A DNA stretch of 64,000 nt from Synechococcus sp. BIOS-E4-1 (GCF_014279995.1 NZ_CP047935.1:2563494-2627493); one strand, 5' to 3'. Positions 47,456-58,400 are shown, counted from the first letter of the stretch. Numbers and translations are program-made. Notes: generated by a model from the sequence alone, not told the origin.

Positions 47456-48060
47456 AGTTCACTCAGGCGAACCACCTGCTGAGGACGTACTTTCTGAACC
47501 AGTTGCCAGGGCACTTCCAGACCTGCTCGGGTTTCCAGCAGTAGCAACCAAAACTGCTCGTTGTGCCGATTGCGCAGAATACGGACTCCGTCCTCGTTGT
47601 CGGAGGGGACACTTGCTGCTGCGGCGTAGCTCCCCATTAACCCTGAGCCGAGTCCGAGCAGCCCGCCAATCAGTGCTTCTCCGATATCACCGAAGCGCGC
47701 AAAGGTGTCGAGTGTGGTGATTTGGGTGAAGGTGAGCCCTGCTATGAAGCCGAAGGGCATCAGCCAGCGAGACATGGATCGCTGGCGGCGGCTGCGGGCC
47801 ATGTTCGGATTGAGCAGATCGACGTTCTCGATCTGCTCTGCCTTGAGGCCACCTTCAGCGTCTCCAGATTGTTCAGGAGCGACCAGCACAACGCGCATGA
47901 GGGGTGTGCCTGAATCCTGCAGGTCCTGGACCAGAGTTTCTGCAGAGGCGCGTTCTTTGAGCACCAGGACGCAGACGGGCATGGGGCGATTCGGTGCGGG
48001 CTGCCATTCTCCATGGAAGGCCAATAATTCAGCGGGAAGCCTGAATTTGGAGGAGGTCAA
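47452..48060 (-). CDS. Hypothetical membrane protein (202 aa)
   Basis: A 202-residue protein. A soluble N-terminal half is followed by a Gly/Ala-rich hairpin of two membrane helices (about 95-150; WLMPFGFIAGLTFTQI then EALIGGLLGLGSGLMGSYAAAA). A soluble C-terminus with WLLLLETRAGLEVPWQLV follows. The helix hairpin recalls proteins that change membrane shape or regulate transporters, but no family is named. The start is TTG at 48060. It is coupled to the S4 gene. Confidence 0.72.
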   Translation of the reverse strand: MTSSKFRLPAELLAFHGEWQPAPNRPMPVCVLVLKERASAETLVQDLQDSGTPLMRVVLVAPEQSGDAEGGLKAEQIENVDLLNPNMARSRRQRSMSRWLMPFGFIAGLTFTQITTLDTFARFGDIGEALIGGLLGLGSGLMGSYAAAASVPSDNEDGVRILRNRHNEQFWLLLLETRAGLEVPWQLVQKVRPQQVVRLSEL

Positions 48061-48128
48061 TCTCCCTGCTCAACAGTGATGTTCGGACCGATCTCTAAAC
48101 TTCTAAATGGCTTTCTCTCCGCCGCTGG

Positions 48129-49715
48129 ATGACCAAAGTTCTTGTTTCAGACCCCATTGATCAGGCTGGGATTGACATTCTTGGGCAGGTGGCCCAAGTG
48201 GACCAGCGGACAGGCCTGTCTCAGGACGAGCTCAAGTCGATCATCGGTGACTATGACGCTCTGATGATCCGCTCTGGCACTCAGGTCACCGCTGATGTGA
48301 TCGAGGCTGCGGATCGTCTGCGCATCATCGGTCGGGCTGGAGTGGGGGTCGACAACGTTGACGTTCCTGCCGCCACCCAGAGAGGTGTGTTGGTCGTGAA
48401 TTCGCCCGAGGGCAACACGATCGCTGCTGCAGAGCATGCGCTGGCCTTGTTGTTGTCTCTGTCCCGCCATGTGCCTCAGGCGCACGCATCGATGCGTACC
48501 GGTTCCTGGGATCGCAAGAAATACGTGGGTAATGAGCTCTATAAAAAAGTGCTCGGGGTTGTGGGACTGGGAAAAATCGGCTCACACGTGGCCAAGGTTG
48601 CCAAAGCGATGGGCATGGAGGTGATCGCGTTCGATCCCTTCATCTCGGTTGACCGGGCTCAGCAGATGCAGGTCCGGCTTACGACCCTGGAGGATCTGTT
48701 CCGTCAGGCCGACTACATCACGCTGCATATCCCCAGAACGCCCGATACCGAGAATCTCGTGAACGCCGAGCTTCTCCGCTCGATGAAATCTACGGCCAGG
48801 ATCGTGAACTGCGCTCGCGGGGGCATCGTTGATGAAGCTGCCATCGCCGAAGCCATTGACAACGGTGTGATTGCCGGGGCTGGTCTGGATGTGTTCGCAT
48901 CTGAACCTCTGGGCCAGGACTCTCCACTGCGTGCAGTCGAGCGCGGGCTTGTTTTGACTCCTCACCTCGGAGCCTCCACCGAAGAAGCCCAGGAAAATGT
49001 GGCGACCGATGTGGCTGAGCAAATCCGCGATGTCCTGCTTGGACTCCCCGCTCGCAGTGCCGTCAACATCCCCGGTCTCAGCGCAGAAATCATGGAGCGT
49101 CTCAAGCCCCACCTGCAGCTCGCCGAGACCCTTGGTCTGCTAGTGAGTCAGCTGAGCGGTGGCCAGGTGCAGGAACTGGAGGTTCGTCTTCAGGGTGAGT
49201 TCGCCAATCACCCCTCTCAGCCCCTTGTGGTGGCAGCGCTCAAGGGACTGCTCACCAGCGCTCTCGGAGAACGCATTAACTATGTCAATGCCTCTCTTGA
49301 AGCCAAAGGGCGAGGAATTCATGTACTGGAGGTCAAGGACGATGCCAGCCGCGATTTCGCCGGGGGATCCTTGCAGCTCACCACCCGCGGTGGCCAGGGT
49401 GGACACAGTGTGACGGGTGCGGTGTTCGCGGATGGTGAACTGCGGGTCACGACCATCGACGAATTTCCGGTGAATGTGCCGCCGAGTCGTCACATGCTCT
49501 TTACCCGTCATCGGGATATGCCAGGAATCATCGGCCATCTCGGCTCTCTGCTGGGCGAGCACAACGTCAACATCGCCTCGATGCAGGTGGGCCGCAGGAT
49601 CGTGCGCGGAGATGCCGTGATGGTTCTCAGTATTGATGATCCGATTCCACCTGCGCTTCTGGCCACCATCAACGGCATTAACGGGATTCAGGAAGCCCAT
49701 CCCGTCACGCTGTGA
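48129..49715 (+). CDS. serA: D-3-phosphoglycerate dehydrogenase
   Basis: A 528-residue first enzyme of serine synthesis, the long form with an ASB domain and a C-terminal ACT domain (RHRDMPGIIGHLGSLLGEHN) that senses serine. The NAD-binding motif is GVVGLGKIGSHVAKVAK and the catalytic His lies in LTPHLGASTEEAQ. NCARGGIVDE is also present. It is coupled to prmA by a TGATG junction. Confidence 0.98.
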   Translation: MTKVLVSDPIDQAGIDILGQVAQVDQRTGLSQDELKSIIGDYDALMIRSGTQVTADVIEAADRLRIIGRAGVGVDNVDVPAATQRGVLVVNSPEGNTIAAAEHALALLLSLSRHVPQAHASMRTGSWDRKKYVGNELYKKVLGVVGLGKIGSHVAKVAKAMGMEVIAFDPFISVDRAQQMQVRLTTLEDLFRQADYITLHIPRTPDTENLVNAELLRSMKSTARIVNCARGGIVDEAAIAEAIDNGVIAGAGLDVFASEPLGQDSPLRAVERGLVLTPHLGASTEEAQENVATDVAEQIRDVLLGLPARSAVNIPGLSAEIMERLKPHLQLAETLGLLVSQLSGGQVQELEVRLQGEFANHPSQPLVVAALKGLLTSALGERINYVNASLEAKGRGIHVLEVKDDASRDFAGGSLQLTTRGGQGGHSVTGAVFADGELRVTTIDEFPVNVPPSRHMLFTRHRDMPGIIGHLGSLLGEHNVNIASMQVGRRIVRGDAVMVLSIDDPIPPALLATINGINGIQEAHPVTL

Positions 49716-50599
49716 TGTGGTGGCGCTTGTCTTTGCCGGTTCAGCCTGAGCTGGAGGAATCGCTGTTCTGGAAGCTGAATGTTCTCGGTCTGCACCGGGT
49801 CGCTGTTCAGCATGCACCTGAGACACCCGATCAGCGCACCCTTCTGGCCTGGTTGCCAGCCCACGAATGGCCTGAGGATCAGCGCTCAGAGCTGTTCAGC
49901 AGCCTCATGCCCCTGGCTGACACCTTCGGCCTCGCTCTGGCTCAGCCGGTGTGGGATGAACTGGCCGATGAAGACTGGAGCCTCAGCTGGAAACAGCACT
50001 GGCAGCCAGACCCTGTAGGGCAGAGTCTGCTGATCCTGCCCGCCTGGCTTGATGTGCCTGAAGAGCACGCTCACAGGCTTGTCCTGAAAATGGATCCAGG
50101 CAGTGCATTCGGAACCGGCAGCCATCCCACCACCCGTCTATGCCTTGAAGCACTTGAGCAAGAGCCTCCCTCAGGTTTGCGGGTCGCGGATTTGGGTTGC
50201 GGCAGTGGAGTGCTCGGGCTTGCGGCACTCGGGCTTGGGGCTCGCCAGGTGCTGTCCGTCGACACCGATTCCTTGGCTGTAAGAGCAACGACCGATAACG
50301 CTGTTCTGAATGGCCTCTCCGTTGATGCGCTCAGGGTCACCCAGGGGTCGGTGGACGTGCTGGCGAAGCTGCTTGATGATCAGCCTGCAGATCTCCTGCT
50401 CTGCAACATCTTGGCTCCGGTGATCGAAGCGCTTGCGCCCCACTTTGAATCTGTTCTTCGTCCTGGCGGGCGGGGTTTGCTTAGTGGCCTGCTGGTCGAA
50501 CAGGCACCAAAGCTCACACAAGCGCTGGAGAGCCTGGGCTGGATGGTCGAGCCGCTTGCTGCACAAGGTCGATGGGGTTTGCTCGAGATTCGGCGCTAG
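49715..50599 (+). CDS. prmA: Ribosomal protein L11 methyltransferase
   Basis: A 294-residue enzyme that trimethylates ribosomal protein L11. An N-terminal substrate domain precedes the SAM domain with DPGSAFGTGSHPTTRLCLE, VADLGCGSGVLGLAALGLG and the N-I-L-A-P active-site loop in LLLCNILAPVIEAL. The ATG at 49715 overlaps the serA stop by one base; a GTG one codon earlier also exists. The pairing with serA is common in cyanobacteria. Confidence 0.95.
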   Translation: MWWRLSLPVQPELEESLFWKLNVLGLHRVAVQHAPETPDQRTLLAWLPAHEWPEDQRSELFSSLMPLADTFGLALAQPVWDELADEDWSLSWKQHWQPDPVGQSLLILPAWLDVPEEHAHRLVLKMDPGSAFGTGSHPTTRLCLEALEQEPPSGLRVADLGCGSGVLGLAALGLGARQVLSVDTDSLAVRATTDNAVLNGLSVDALRVTQGSVDVLAKLLDDQPADLLLCNILAPVIEALAPHFESVLRPGGRGLLSGLLVEQAPKLTQALESLGWMVEPLAAQGRWGLLEIRR

Positions 50600-50749
50600 C
50601 CTTGATAAGTGGCCCTTATAAATGTTTCTGTTTTGATTGGGCTTACGCCGAAATAGTCGCTAAAGCGTGTGCCTTGACGCCTGGGCGATGTAGAAATGAT
50701 CAGTCCGGCAGGCTCGTTTGTTACGAGCCTCTGCAAATTCACTCCATCC

Positions 50750-51049
50750 ATGGCTTCTTACAAGGTCACCCTGGTCTCCGAAAGCGAGGGCCTCAACAAG
50801 ACCATTGAGGTTCCTGACGATCAGTACATCCTCGATGCTGCTGAAGAGCAAGGCATTGACCTGCCTTATTCGTGCCGTGCGGGTGCCTGTTCCACCTGTG
50901 CCGGAAAAATCACATCTGGAACGGTTGACCAATCCGACCAGAGCTTCCTGGATGATGATCAGATCGAAGCCGGATTTGTGCTGACCTGCGTGGCCTACCC
51001 CACCTCCGACTGCACCATCAAGACCCACGCTGAAGAGGAGCTCTACTGA
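50750..51049 (+). CDS. petF: Ferredoxin I (photosynthetic)
   Basis: A 99-residue plant-type [2Fe-2S] ferredoxin, the main electron acceptor of photosystem I. The cluster ligands are Cys42, Cys47, Cys50 and Cys80. [39 protein letters not shown] and the C-terminal AEEELY are all standard. The ATG at 50750 gives the family length. It is monocistronic and closed by a terminator. Confidence 0.98.
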   Translation: MASYKVTLVSESEGLNKTIEVPDDQYILDAAEEQGIDLPYSCRAGACSTCAGKITSGTVDQSDQSFLDDDQIEAGFVLTCVAYPTSDCTIKTHAEEELY

Positions 51050-51091
51050 ACTCCGGACTCTTGATCCGAAAATCTGGAAGAAGGATCGATT

Positions 51092-51118
51092 GCCACCTCC
51101 ACGCGGGGGTGGCTTTTT
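51092..51118 (+). terminator. Rho-independent terminator of petF
   Basis: The 9-bp stem GCCACCTCC/GGGGGTGGC (one G-U pair) has a 4-base loop and is followed by TTTTT. It begins 43 bases after the petF stop. It also lies in the region where a longer open frame of the next gene would begin. Confidence 0.9.
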
Positions 51119-51125
51119 GCTGTCA

Positions 51126-51542
51126 GTGTGGTGTCACGTGGCTCTCTTCCTGTCGATGACCGCCGTTCCCGCTGCACCGCTGAGACCTGAAGTGGAAGGG
51201 CTGCTTGACCATGGTTCGGTTCACACCAGTTCTGGAGGCCAGTACAGCTTTCGGGTGATCGGGCCCTGCTGCCGCCTGTATGACCGCGAAGAACTTCCCT
51301 GGCCCTGTTGTCGCCTGGCTTGGCGCAGTAAGGAACCAAGTTGGCGACGTGTCGGTCGTCGCTTTGTCGCTGATCTCGGGTCGCGTCGTTGCCCGTCCTA
51401 TTCAGTTGAACTGCTTCAACCTGGATCCAGACCTACGAACACAGTGCTTACGCTCTTCCCGATGCGCTTCACCGCTGAAATGCAGGAGTGGTGGTACAGC
51501 CGTCGGCCCAGATCACTCGATCCAAGCAATCTTGCGCCCTGA
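51126..51542 (+). CDS. Putative secreted Cys-rich protein (138 aa)
   Basis: A 138-residue frame from GTG at 51126. The N-terminus is leader-like (WCHVALFLSMTAVPA, likely cleaved before APLRPEV). The mature part contains two Cys pairs in GPCCRLYDREELPWPCC plus a later Cys, and Trp/Arg-rich stretches. No family is recognised. The ATG at 51156 would remove the leader. Coding is supported by protein-like composition and the position after the petF terminator. Confidence 0.55.
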   Translation: MWCHVALFLSMTAVPAAPLRPEVEGLLDHGSVHTSSGGQYSFRVIGPCCRLYDREELPWPCCRLAWRSKEPSWRRVGRRFVADLGSRRCPSYSVELLQPGSRPTNTVLTLFPMRFTAEMQEWWYSRRPRSLDPSNLAP

Positions 51543-51613
51543 AGGGAAAGCTCGACGACTGGGCCATTAGCTCACTGGATCGATCCAGCATTCACCAGAT
51601 CGTCCCCTGTTGC

Positions 51614-52126
51614 TCAGAAATAAATTTTGCCGCCGCCCCATTCCTGGCCGAGAACCTTCGGAGCCACGAGGATATAGGCCGACATCAACTGCAGATCTTC
51701 ATCGGTGAGATCTCGCATCGCTGGATACAGATCACGGCTGCGCATGCTGGGGTGAAGATCGGCAATGCTGTACTCGCCGTCATAGGAGGTGGGATCCTGC
51801 ATGTAGTCCACCAGCGCGGCGATGTTGTCGCGCGACGGTGTGGCCAGTGCCAGGGTTTCCGGGTCGAGACCAACGTTGTGGTTGGTTTTGGTGATGCCGC
51901 CGGCATGGCAGGTGCCGCAGCTGGTGTTGAAAACTTTTCGACCCGCTTTGACCTGCTGTTCGCTGAAGGTCACCGCTGTGCCTTCAGGGTCGGAAGGCAC
52001 GGTGAGTGTCTCCGTATCCCAGAGGGCGGCATGAACGGGTGAGCTGATCGACAAGACAGCCAGCACCGGCAGGACGATCAGCAGTCGAATCAGCGACTTT
52101 CGCAGGTTGAAGAGAAGAGGAACCAT
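51614..52126 (-). CDS. psbV: Cytochrome c550 of photosystem II
   Basis: A 170-residue extrinsic PSII protein on the lumen side that stabilises the oxygen-evolving complex. A signal peptide (RKSLIRLLIVLPVLAVLSIS ... PVHA) is cleaved before ALWDTETLTV. The haem motif is CGTCH at residues 70-74, and the second axial His lies in IADLHPSMRS. It needs the Ccs1/CcdA system found at 1.9-3.8 kb. The ATG at 52126 is the typical start. Confidence 0.97.
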   Translation of the reverse strand: MVPLLFNLRKSLIRLLIVLPVLAVLSISSPVHAALWDTETLTVPSDPEGTAVTFSEQQVKAGRKVFNTSCGTCHAGGITKTNHNVGLDPETLALATPSRDNIAALVDYMQDPTSYDGEYSIADLHPSMRSRDLYPAMRDLTDEDLQLMSAYILVAPKVLGQEWGGGKIYF

Positions 52127-52213
52127 GAAGGATGCCAGAGACTGATGGATACAGCGCACCAAGCTCTTGTATCACGCTGAGGTATCAAAGTGACGCCGTT
52201 CAGGGTGCACCGA

Positions 52214-53185
52214 TCACGAACTGTTGCAGCATGCGGTCCTTGATGAAGCGGTCACCTCGAGGCAGAGGAAGTCCTTCGCCAGGATCGTGTTCGGGAAAAT
52301 CGCTCTGGCTTCCGCAAGCAGATCGTCTGCAGTCACAGCGTTGCCAGGTGCATAACGGGGGCTGAGATGGGTGAGGACAAGTTGTCCGACACCCGCTTCA
52401 GCTGCGGTCTGGGCCGCCATCGTGCTTGTGGAGTGCTGTCGCTGAAAGGCCATGTCGGCCTCGGCGTGGGAAAAGGTGGATTCGTGAATGAGCAGGTCTG
52501 CACCCTTGGCCAAGGCCACGGCTGCTTCGCAGAACACAGTGTCCGTGCAATAGATGAGACTCGCCCCGGCTTGTTCTGGCCCGCTGAGCGTTTTGCCGTC
52601 AATTCGCCGTCCATCTTCAAGGGTGACCGTTTCGCCTCGCTTGAGAGAGGCATAGACAGGTCCGGGGGGGATCGCCATCTCCCGAGCCTTGTTGATGTCG
52701 AAGCGACCCGGCTTCGGCTTTTCCTCAACGCGATAGGCATAGGCAGGGACTCGATGGTGCAGTGGTGTGGCCCGCACGGTCAGATCTGCATCTTCAAAAA
52801 CGATGCGACCTGCTTCAGCGGCACTGCGGACTTTGTGCACCTTGAGTGGATAGCCGATTCTTGTTGAGCTGGTTCGCAGCACCCCCTCCAGATAGCTTTC
52901 GAGGGGATCAGGGCCATACAGATCCACACCACCACTGCTGCCGCTCAGCCCGAGGCTGGCCAGCAGGCCTGGAAGACCGAAAACGTGGTCACCATGCATG
53001 TGCGTGATGAAAATCCTGCGCAGCTGGGACAGCCTCAGATCACTGCGCAGGAACTGGTGCTGGGTTCCTTCTCCACAATCGAAAAGCCACAGTTCCGAAC
53101 GCTGAGTCAGTCGCACGGCCACCGCTGAAACGTTGCGGGCTCGGGTTGGGACTCCAGAACTGGTGCCGAGAAAGGTGACCTGCAC
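52214..53185 (-). CDS. rnz: Ribonuclease Z
   Basis: A 323-residue metallo-beta-lactamase-fold endonuclease that removes tRNA 3' trailers. [20 protein letters not shown] and the zinc motif [16 protein letters not shown] are diagnostic, and LIHESTF and [10 protein letters not shown] supply further ligands. It starts with GTG at 53185. As tRNAs here lack encoded CCA, this enzyme is expected to mature them. Confidence 0.96.
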   Translation of the reverse strand: MQVTFLGTSSGVPTRARNVSAVAVRLTQRSELWLFDCGEGTQHQFLRSDLRLSQLRRIFITHMHGDHVFGLPGLLASLGLSGSSGGVDLYGPDPLESYLEGVLRTSSTRIGYPLKVHKVRSAAEAGRIVFEDADLTVRATPLHHRVPAYAYRVEEKPKPGRFDINKAREMAIPPGPVYASLKRGETVTLEDGRRIDGKTLSGPEQAGASLIYCTDTVFCEAAVALAKGADLLIHESTFSHAEADMAFQRQHSTSTMAAQTAAEAGVGQLVLTHLSPRYAPGNAVTADDLLAEARAIFPNTILAKDFLCLEVTASSRTACCNSS

Positions 53186-53273
53186 GGCATGGTGGGCTCA
53201 ATGGTCAATCTGCCATGAAGGCCTGGCTGCAGTCCGCAGGGCGGGGCACACTGAGCAACCATTGGCCTGATGA

Positions 53274-54689
53274 GTGGTTCTGCACATTTCCATCGGTCGT
53301 GCTGCTGCTGGAGCAGCCCTGACGCTGCCACTGGCTGTGATTGCCCTGGCCGCTGAAGCCAGGACTGCGGTCACTGCCCAGGAGCCGCAGATGCGTGTTT
53401 TGGTGGCAGAAGGCTCGGAGTTGATCCTGCGCTCCGATGGCGATCAGCCCCTGCTCGTGCATGGCATCGCCCGTCACGAACGCCGCCTGGAGCGTCTGCA
53501 GGTTCGCTTGCGGGGGGGGCGCCTGACTCTTGCGGATGCCAGTGCAGATGGCCTCGCCTCGATTCGGATCAGCACGACTGACCCCCGTGGGATCTGGCTC
53601 GGGCGCCGGCGCTATCGCGGAGATCTGGTACTCCTGGTCCGCAACGGCAGGATCCAGGCCATTAATCAGCTGGGCATTGAGACCTATCTCCCCAGTGTCG
53701 TTGGCAGTGAGATGCCTGCCAAGTGGCCGCTGGCAGCCTTGCAGGCCCAGGCCGTCGCTGCCCGGACCTACGCCCTTCGCCAACGGGGACGCAAGCCGGA
53801 TTTCGATGTGAAGGCCACGGTGAGCAGCCAGGTTTACAAAGGCATCGAATCGGAGACGCCAAGCACCCGCAGCGCGGTCGCCACAACCCGCTCTCTTGTT
53901 CTGGTGCATAACGGCCGCTTGATCAATGCTGTTTTTCACAGCAGTTCCGGGGGGTCTACTGAGCCCAGCGGAGAGGTCTGGCAAAACCAGCTGCCCTATC
54001 TCGTGAGCGTTCAAGATCATGACCAGCACAGTCCTGTGCATCGCTGGAACCAACGTTTCGATGAAGGCGATCTGCGCCGCCGCTTTGAAGAGACCGGTGG
54101 AGTGGAGCGGTTGAGTGTGCTCAGCACCAGCTCAACCGGCAGGGTCCGTTCAGCTCGGATTCAAGGCCCGCTTGGGTCCCTCGTACTCACAGGTCGTCAA
54201 CTGCGTCAGCGTCTGGGCTTGAAGAGCACGATGGTGCGTTTCTCTTTGCTGGAGGCAGAGCTGGAAGATGCTGGCGGGTCCATTGATCCCGCCGATCATG
54301 GATCAGAGTCAGCGCCGCAGCTGATCGGACTCTGGCGTGATTCCGCCAGCGGTACTGGCGGAGCGGCTGATCCGGCTTCAACAGCGCCCGTCAAAACAGC
54401 GGCTCCCTTGCCCCCACCTCCGCCCAGAGCGGGCTTGACCGCATCGACTCGCGCTGGAAGTATTTCAGTGACTTCCCGCGGCACGATTGTGCTGGAAGCA
54501 GCAGGCCAGGGTTATGGCCACGGAGTGGGCATGAGCCAGTGGGGAGCCCACGGACTGGCCAGTCAGGGCGCTGATTTCCGTGAAATTCTCCATCACTACT
54601 ACCGCGGAGCAACGATCAGGCCGTACCGACCGGCTGATGACCCATCAGTGGCATTCAGCACTGGTTCGGAGCCAGCCTTGATGGGTTGA
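53274..54689 (+). CDS. SpoIID/LytB domain protein
   Basis: A 471-residue protein with an N-terminal hydrophobic leader (AAAGAALTLPLAVIALAAEA) and a SpoIID-like lytic transglycosylase domain (INQLGIETYLPSVVGSEMPA; ALQAQAVAARTYAL; FHSSSGG). The end holds GQGYGHGVGMSQWGAHGLA. A Pro-rich linker lies near 380-395. In sporulators SpoIID cuts denuded glycan; here a cell-wall role is likely. The start is GTG at 53274. Its stop overlaps nagB (TTGA). Confidence 0.91.
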   Translation: MVLHISIGRAAAGAALTLPLAVIALAAEARTAVTAQEPQMRVLVAEGSELILRSDGDQPLLVHGIARHERRLERLQVRLRGGRLTLADASADGLASIRISTTDPRGIWLGRRRYRGDLVLLVRNGRIQAINQLGIETYLPSVVGSEMPAKWPLAALQAQAVAARTYALRQRGRKPDFDVKATVSSQVYKGIESETPSTRSAVATTRSLVLVHNGRLINAVFHSSSGGSTEPSGEVWQNQLPYLVSVQDHDQHSPVHRWNQRFDEGDLRRRFEETGGVERLSVLSTSSTGRVRSARIQGPLGSLVLTGRQLRQRLGLKSTMVRFSLLEAELEDAGGSIDPADHGSESAPQLIGLWRDSASGTGGAADPASTAPVKTAAPLPPPPPRAGLTASTRAGSISVTSRGTIVLEAAGQGYGHGVGMSQWGAHGLASQGADFREILHHYYRGATIRPYRPADDPSVAFSTGSEPALMG

Positions 54690-55495
54690 CCTGCCGCGAT
54701 CGTTGCGTGCCCCAGTTTCTGTCCAGACTTGCGCTGCATCGCCGCCCGGAGCCGCTCGCGCTGATGGAGGCAATCGTGGATCACGTGGCGGCCCATCTCA
54801 CCCAGGCCCTTGAAGGGGAGCGCTTCAAGCCGCTGGGAATGGCGACGGGAAGGACCATGGAACCGTTCTACGAGGCTTTGATTCAGCGTCTGGTGGCATG
54901 GCCAACACCACAGCTCGAACAGTTGAAACGCTGCTGGCTGAGTTTCAACCTTGATGAATACGTGGGCTTGTCGTCCGGAGACAACCGCAGCTTCGCCGCC
55001 TATATGGATGCCCAACTGGGTTGTCATCTCGATCTCTCTCCCTGCCAGTTGCAGCTGCCGGATGGAACGGCCAAGGATCCAGCCGAAGAGGCCCGACGCT
55101 ATGGATCTGCGTTGCAGAAGGCAGGCGGTATCGGTCTTCAGCTGCTGGGTCTTGGTGGCAATGGTCACGTGGGTTTCAACGAGCCACCGTCACAACCCGG
55201 CAGTCGCTGCCGCGTCGTGACGTTGCAGCGAGCCACGCGGATTCAGAATGCCAGTGCTTTCGGCGGAAGCCCCGATAGGGTCCCTGAGCAGGCCATCACC
55301 CTTGGTCTTGATGAGATTCTTGCTGCTGAGGAGATCCATCTGATCGTTACCGGAGCCGCCAAAGCAGAGATTCTGCGGACAGCTTTGCTGGACCCCTGCA
55401 GTGCCGAAGTACCTGCCAGCTGGCTGCAGCGCCATTCAAGAGTGCATGTCTGGGTGGATGATGCGGCCTGTGCTCACCTGCCGCTGTTGTCTTGA
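54686..55495 (+). CDS. nagB: Glucosamine-6-phosphate deaminase-like protein
   Basis: A 269-residue NagB/RpiA-fold protein. FNLDEYVGL holds the catalytic Asp, and LLGLGGNGHVGFNEP the His and Glu of the NagB active site; TATTGR-like ATGRTMEPFYEAL is at the N-terminus. It would convert GlcN6P to Fru6P and ammonia, fitting amino-sugar recycling after the SpoIID gene. The start is TTG at 54686, overlapping the previous stop. Confidence 0.9.
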   Translation: MTCRDRCVPQFLSRLALHRRPEPLALMEAIVDHVAAHLTQALEGERFKPLGMATGRTMEPFYEALIQRLVAWPTPQLEQLKRCWLSFNLDEYVGLSSGDNRSFAAYMDAQLGCHLDLSPCQLQLPDGTAKDPAEEARRYGSALQKAGGIGLQLLGLGGNGHVGFNEPPSQPGSRCRVVTLQRATRIQNASAFGGSPDRVPEQAITLGLDEILAAEEIHLIVTGAAKAEILRTALLDPCSAEVPASWLQRHSRVHVWVDDAACAHLPLLS

Positions 55496-58400
55496 ACAGC
55501 TGGCAGTTCTGGATTGACCGTGGAGGCACCTTCACCGATCTGGTGGCACGCAATCCATCCGGCCGGTTGTTGGTGCGCAAAGTGCTTTCTGAACAGCCGG
55601 ATGTTCCCGGGGATCCGGCTGTTGCCGCCATGCGCGAGTTGATGCAGCTCACTCCCGAGCAGCAGATTGATCCTGGATTGATCGAGGAACTGCGGCTGGG
55701 CACCACCGTTGCCACCAATGCACTGCTTGAGGGGGCGGGAGAGCCTGTGCTGCTGGTCACCAATCGAGGCCTGGCTGACCTGTTGCTGATCGGTGACCAG
55801 CACCGTCAGGACCTCTTTGCTCTGGCCATTGCCAAGCCACCAACGTTGCTGGCCGCCGTTGAAGAGGTTCCCGGTCGCCTGGATGCGGATGGACGGGAGT
55901 TGGAAGCACTGCTGCTCGAGGACGAGTTCATGCAGAGGCTTGAGCGTCATCACCAGAACGGCATCCGCTGTTGCGCCATTGCGCTGATGCATGCATGGCG
56001 TGATCCCATACATGAAAAGGCGCTGGCGCAGCTAGTTCGTAGCGCTGGGTTCAGAACAGTGGTCTGTTCCCATGAGGCCAGCCCACTGCCGCGCCTGGTT
56101 CCAAGAGGACAAACCACGGTGGTGGAGGCTGCCGTCAGGCCTGTGCTTTCCGCCTACCTGGATCAGGTTCAAGCTGCTTTGGGTGATCAGGCCCGATTGC
56201 GGGTGATGACCTCCAGTGGAGCTCTGCAACATCCAGATTCACTGCTCGCCAAAGACACAATCCTTTCGGGCCCTGCCGGCGGCATGATCGGAGCTGTTGC
56301 CGCCGCTCAACAAGCGGGCCTTGGAGCCTCGGCCCTCGTGGGTGTGGATATGGGGGGCACGAGCACGGATGTGTTCTGTCTGCCTTCGGGCGCGGCTGAC
56401 CGGGAGTGGGAACGCAATGCTGAAACCGAGATTGCCGGATTTCAGCTCACAGCGTCGCGGCTGCCGATCCATACCGTGGCGGCAGGAGGGGGATCGATCA
56501 TCAGTGCTCATGGTGGTCGCCTGACGGTGGGTCCACGCTCGGCTGGAGCTGAACCAGGGCCTGCCTGCTATCGCCGAGGTGGCCCTCTGGCCATCACGGA
56601 TGCCCATCTGCTGCTGGGCCGACTGCAGGTAGATGCCTTCCCGGCAGTTTTCGGGCCTGATCGCGATCAGCCTCCTGATCTACAGGCGACCCGTCAACAG
56701 TTTCAGGCGCTTTCCTCTCTACTGGGCCAGGCCCCCGAGCAGCTGGCCGAAGGTGCTCTTGACCTCGCTGTCGAGGCGATGGCCGGAGCGATCCGCCATG
56801 TCTCCCTCTTCCGTGGCCATGACATCCGTGGAGGAGTGCTGGTTGCTTATGGCGGTGCTGCAGGGCAGCTGGCCTGTCGACTGGCCGAGTCTCTAGGTCT
56901 CAGGCAGGTGCTGCTCCACCCTCTGGCTGGGGTGCTCTCGGCCTATGGCCTTGGCCAGGCCCGTCAGCGCCAGCTGCATCAGCGTTCCATCCGTCGTCCA
57001 CTTGACGCGACATTGCTGACTCAGTTGCCGGCCATGGTCAGGTCTGACCTGAGCACAGCACTCGTGGGACTGCAGCAGCTCTCCGCAGGGTCTTCGGCAG
57101 CAGCGGAGCGTCAGATCAGGATCGAGCTGCGCGATGCCTCTGGCGAACAAGGTCTGATGCTCCTACTGGCATCAGGTGTTGAAGACCTGGATCTGCATCA
57201 ACTTGAAACCAGGTTTGACCAGGCTCATCGGCTTCGGTTTGGCTACACGCCGCCTCGCACGGCCCCTCTGATCGCCGAACGCCTCGAGGTGGAGGTGCTT
57301 GATGCGAGGGCGGAGAGCTCCCTTCAATCCAATGCTGAAGGCCATGGCGCCGAAGCCCACTCATCAGTGAGGGTTCAGCGGGCTCAGGTTCATTGGAGAG
57401 AGCAGGGCTGGTGTGATGTGCCTGTGCTGGAGAGCTGGCAGTTGAAGTGCGATCAGCAGCTGTCGGGGCCCGCGCTCATCCTGGACCCCACGGCGAGCAT
57501 CGTTCTGGAGCCAGGGTGGAAGGCCCGGCTGCTGGATGACGACAGTGTGCTGCTCGAGGGGACATCCAGGGCTGCCTCTTCGAGGTCTTATGCCAGGACG
57601 GACGCCAGTGGAGCGACTGACGAGCAGGACAAGGTCCCGGATCCTGTGGATCTCAGCCTCTTTCATCACCGTTTCATGCAAATTGCTGAGCGCATGGGAG
57701 AACGGCTGCGTCAGACCAGTCGATCCGTGAACATGAGGGAGCGGCTGGATTTTTCCTGTGCGCTGTTCGATTCGCAAGGGGCGCTCGTGGCCAATGCGCC
57801 TCACATCCCTGTGCACCTGGGTTCGATGAGTGATGCGGTCGTGGATCTGCTGGAGCAGATCCAACGAGGTGAGAGGCCTGCGCTGGCGGCCGGAGACACC
57901 GTGATCAGCAACGATCCATTCCACGGTGGCACCCACTTGCCTGATATCACGGCGATCACACCTTGTTTTGTGGAGGGAGGTCACGATCCCTTCGCCTTTG
58001 TGGCCTGTCGCGGGCACCACGCCGATGTGGGTGGTCTAACACCAGGTTCGATGCCTCCCTTCAGCTCCAGTATTGAGGAGGAAGGTCTGCTGGTGCGCAA
58101 CCACTGGTTGTCCGCCAGGGGAACGCCGGATCGGCAAGGTTGGAATCAGTTTCTGCAGGGGCTCAGCTCACCCCCAAGAGACCCCGAACTTCTCTGGGCA
58201 GATCTTCAGGCCCAGGCAGCGGCCAATCATCTGGGCACTGAATTGTTCGATCAGCTGCTGCAGCTGGAGGGCTGCCAGCGTGTTCGGCGCTATCTGCAGC
58301 ATGTTCAGGACCATGCTGCAGCCACTGTTCGGCGCCTGATCGACCGTTTTCAGGACAGCACCTTCGAGGTTGATCTCGACAACGGTGCAAGGCTCAAGCT

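Noticed and set aside
50600-50749. TTGACG at 50674 as the -35 box of petF
   Set aside because: No -10 box at the right spacing could be found.
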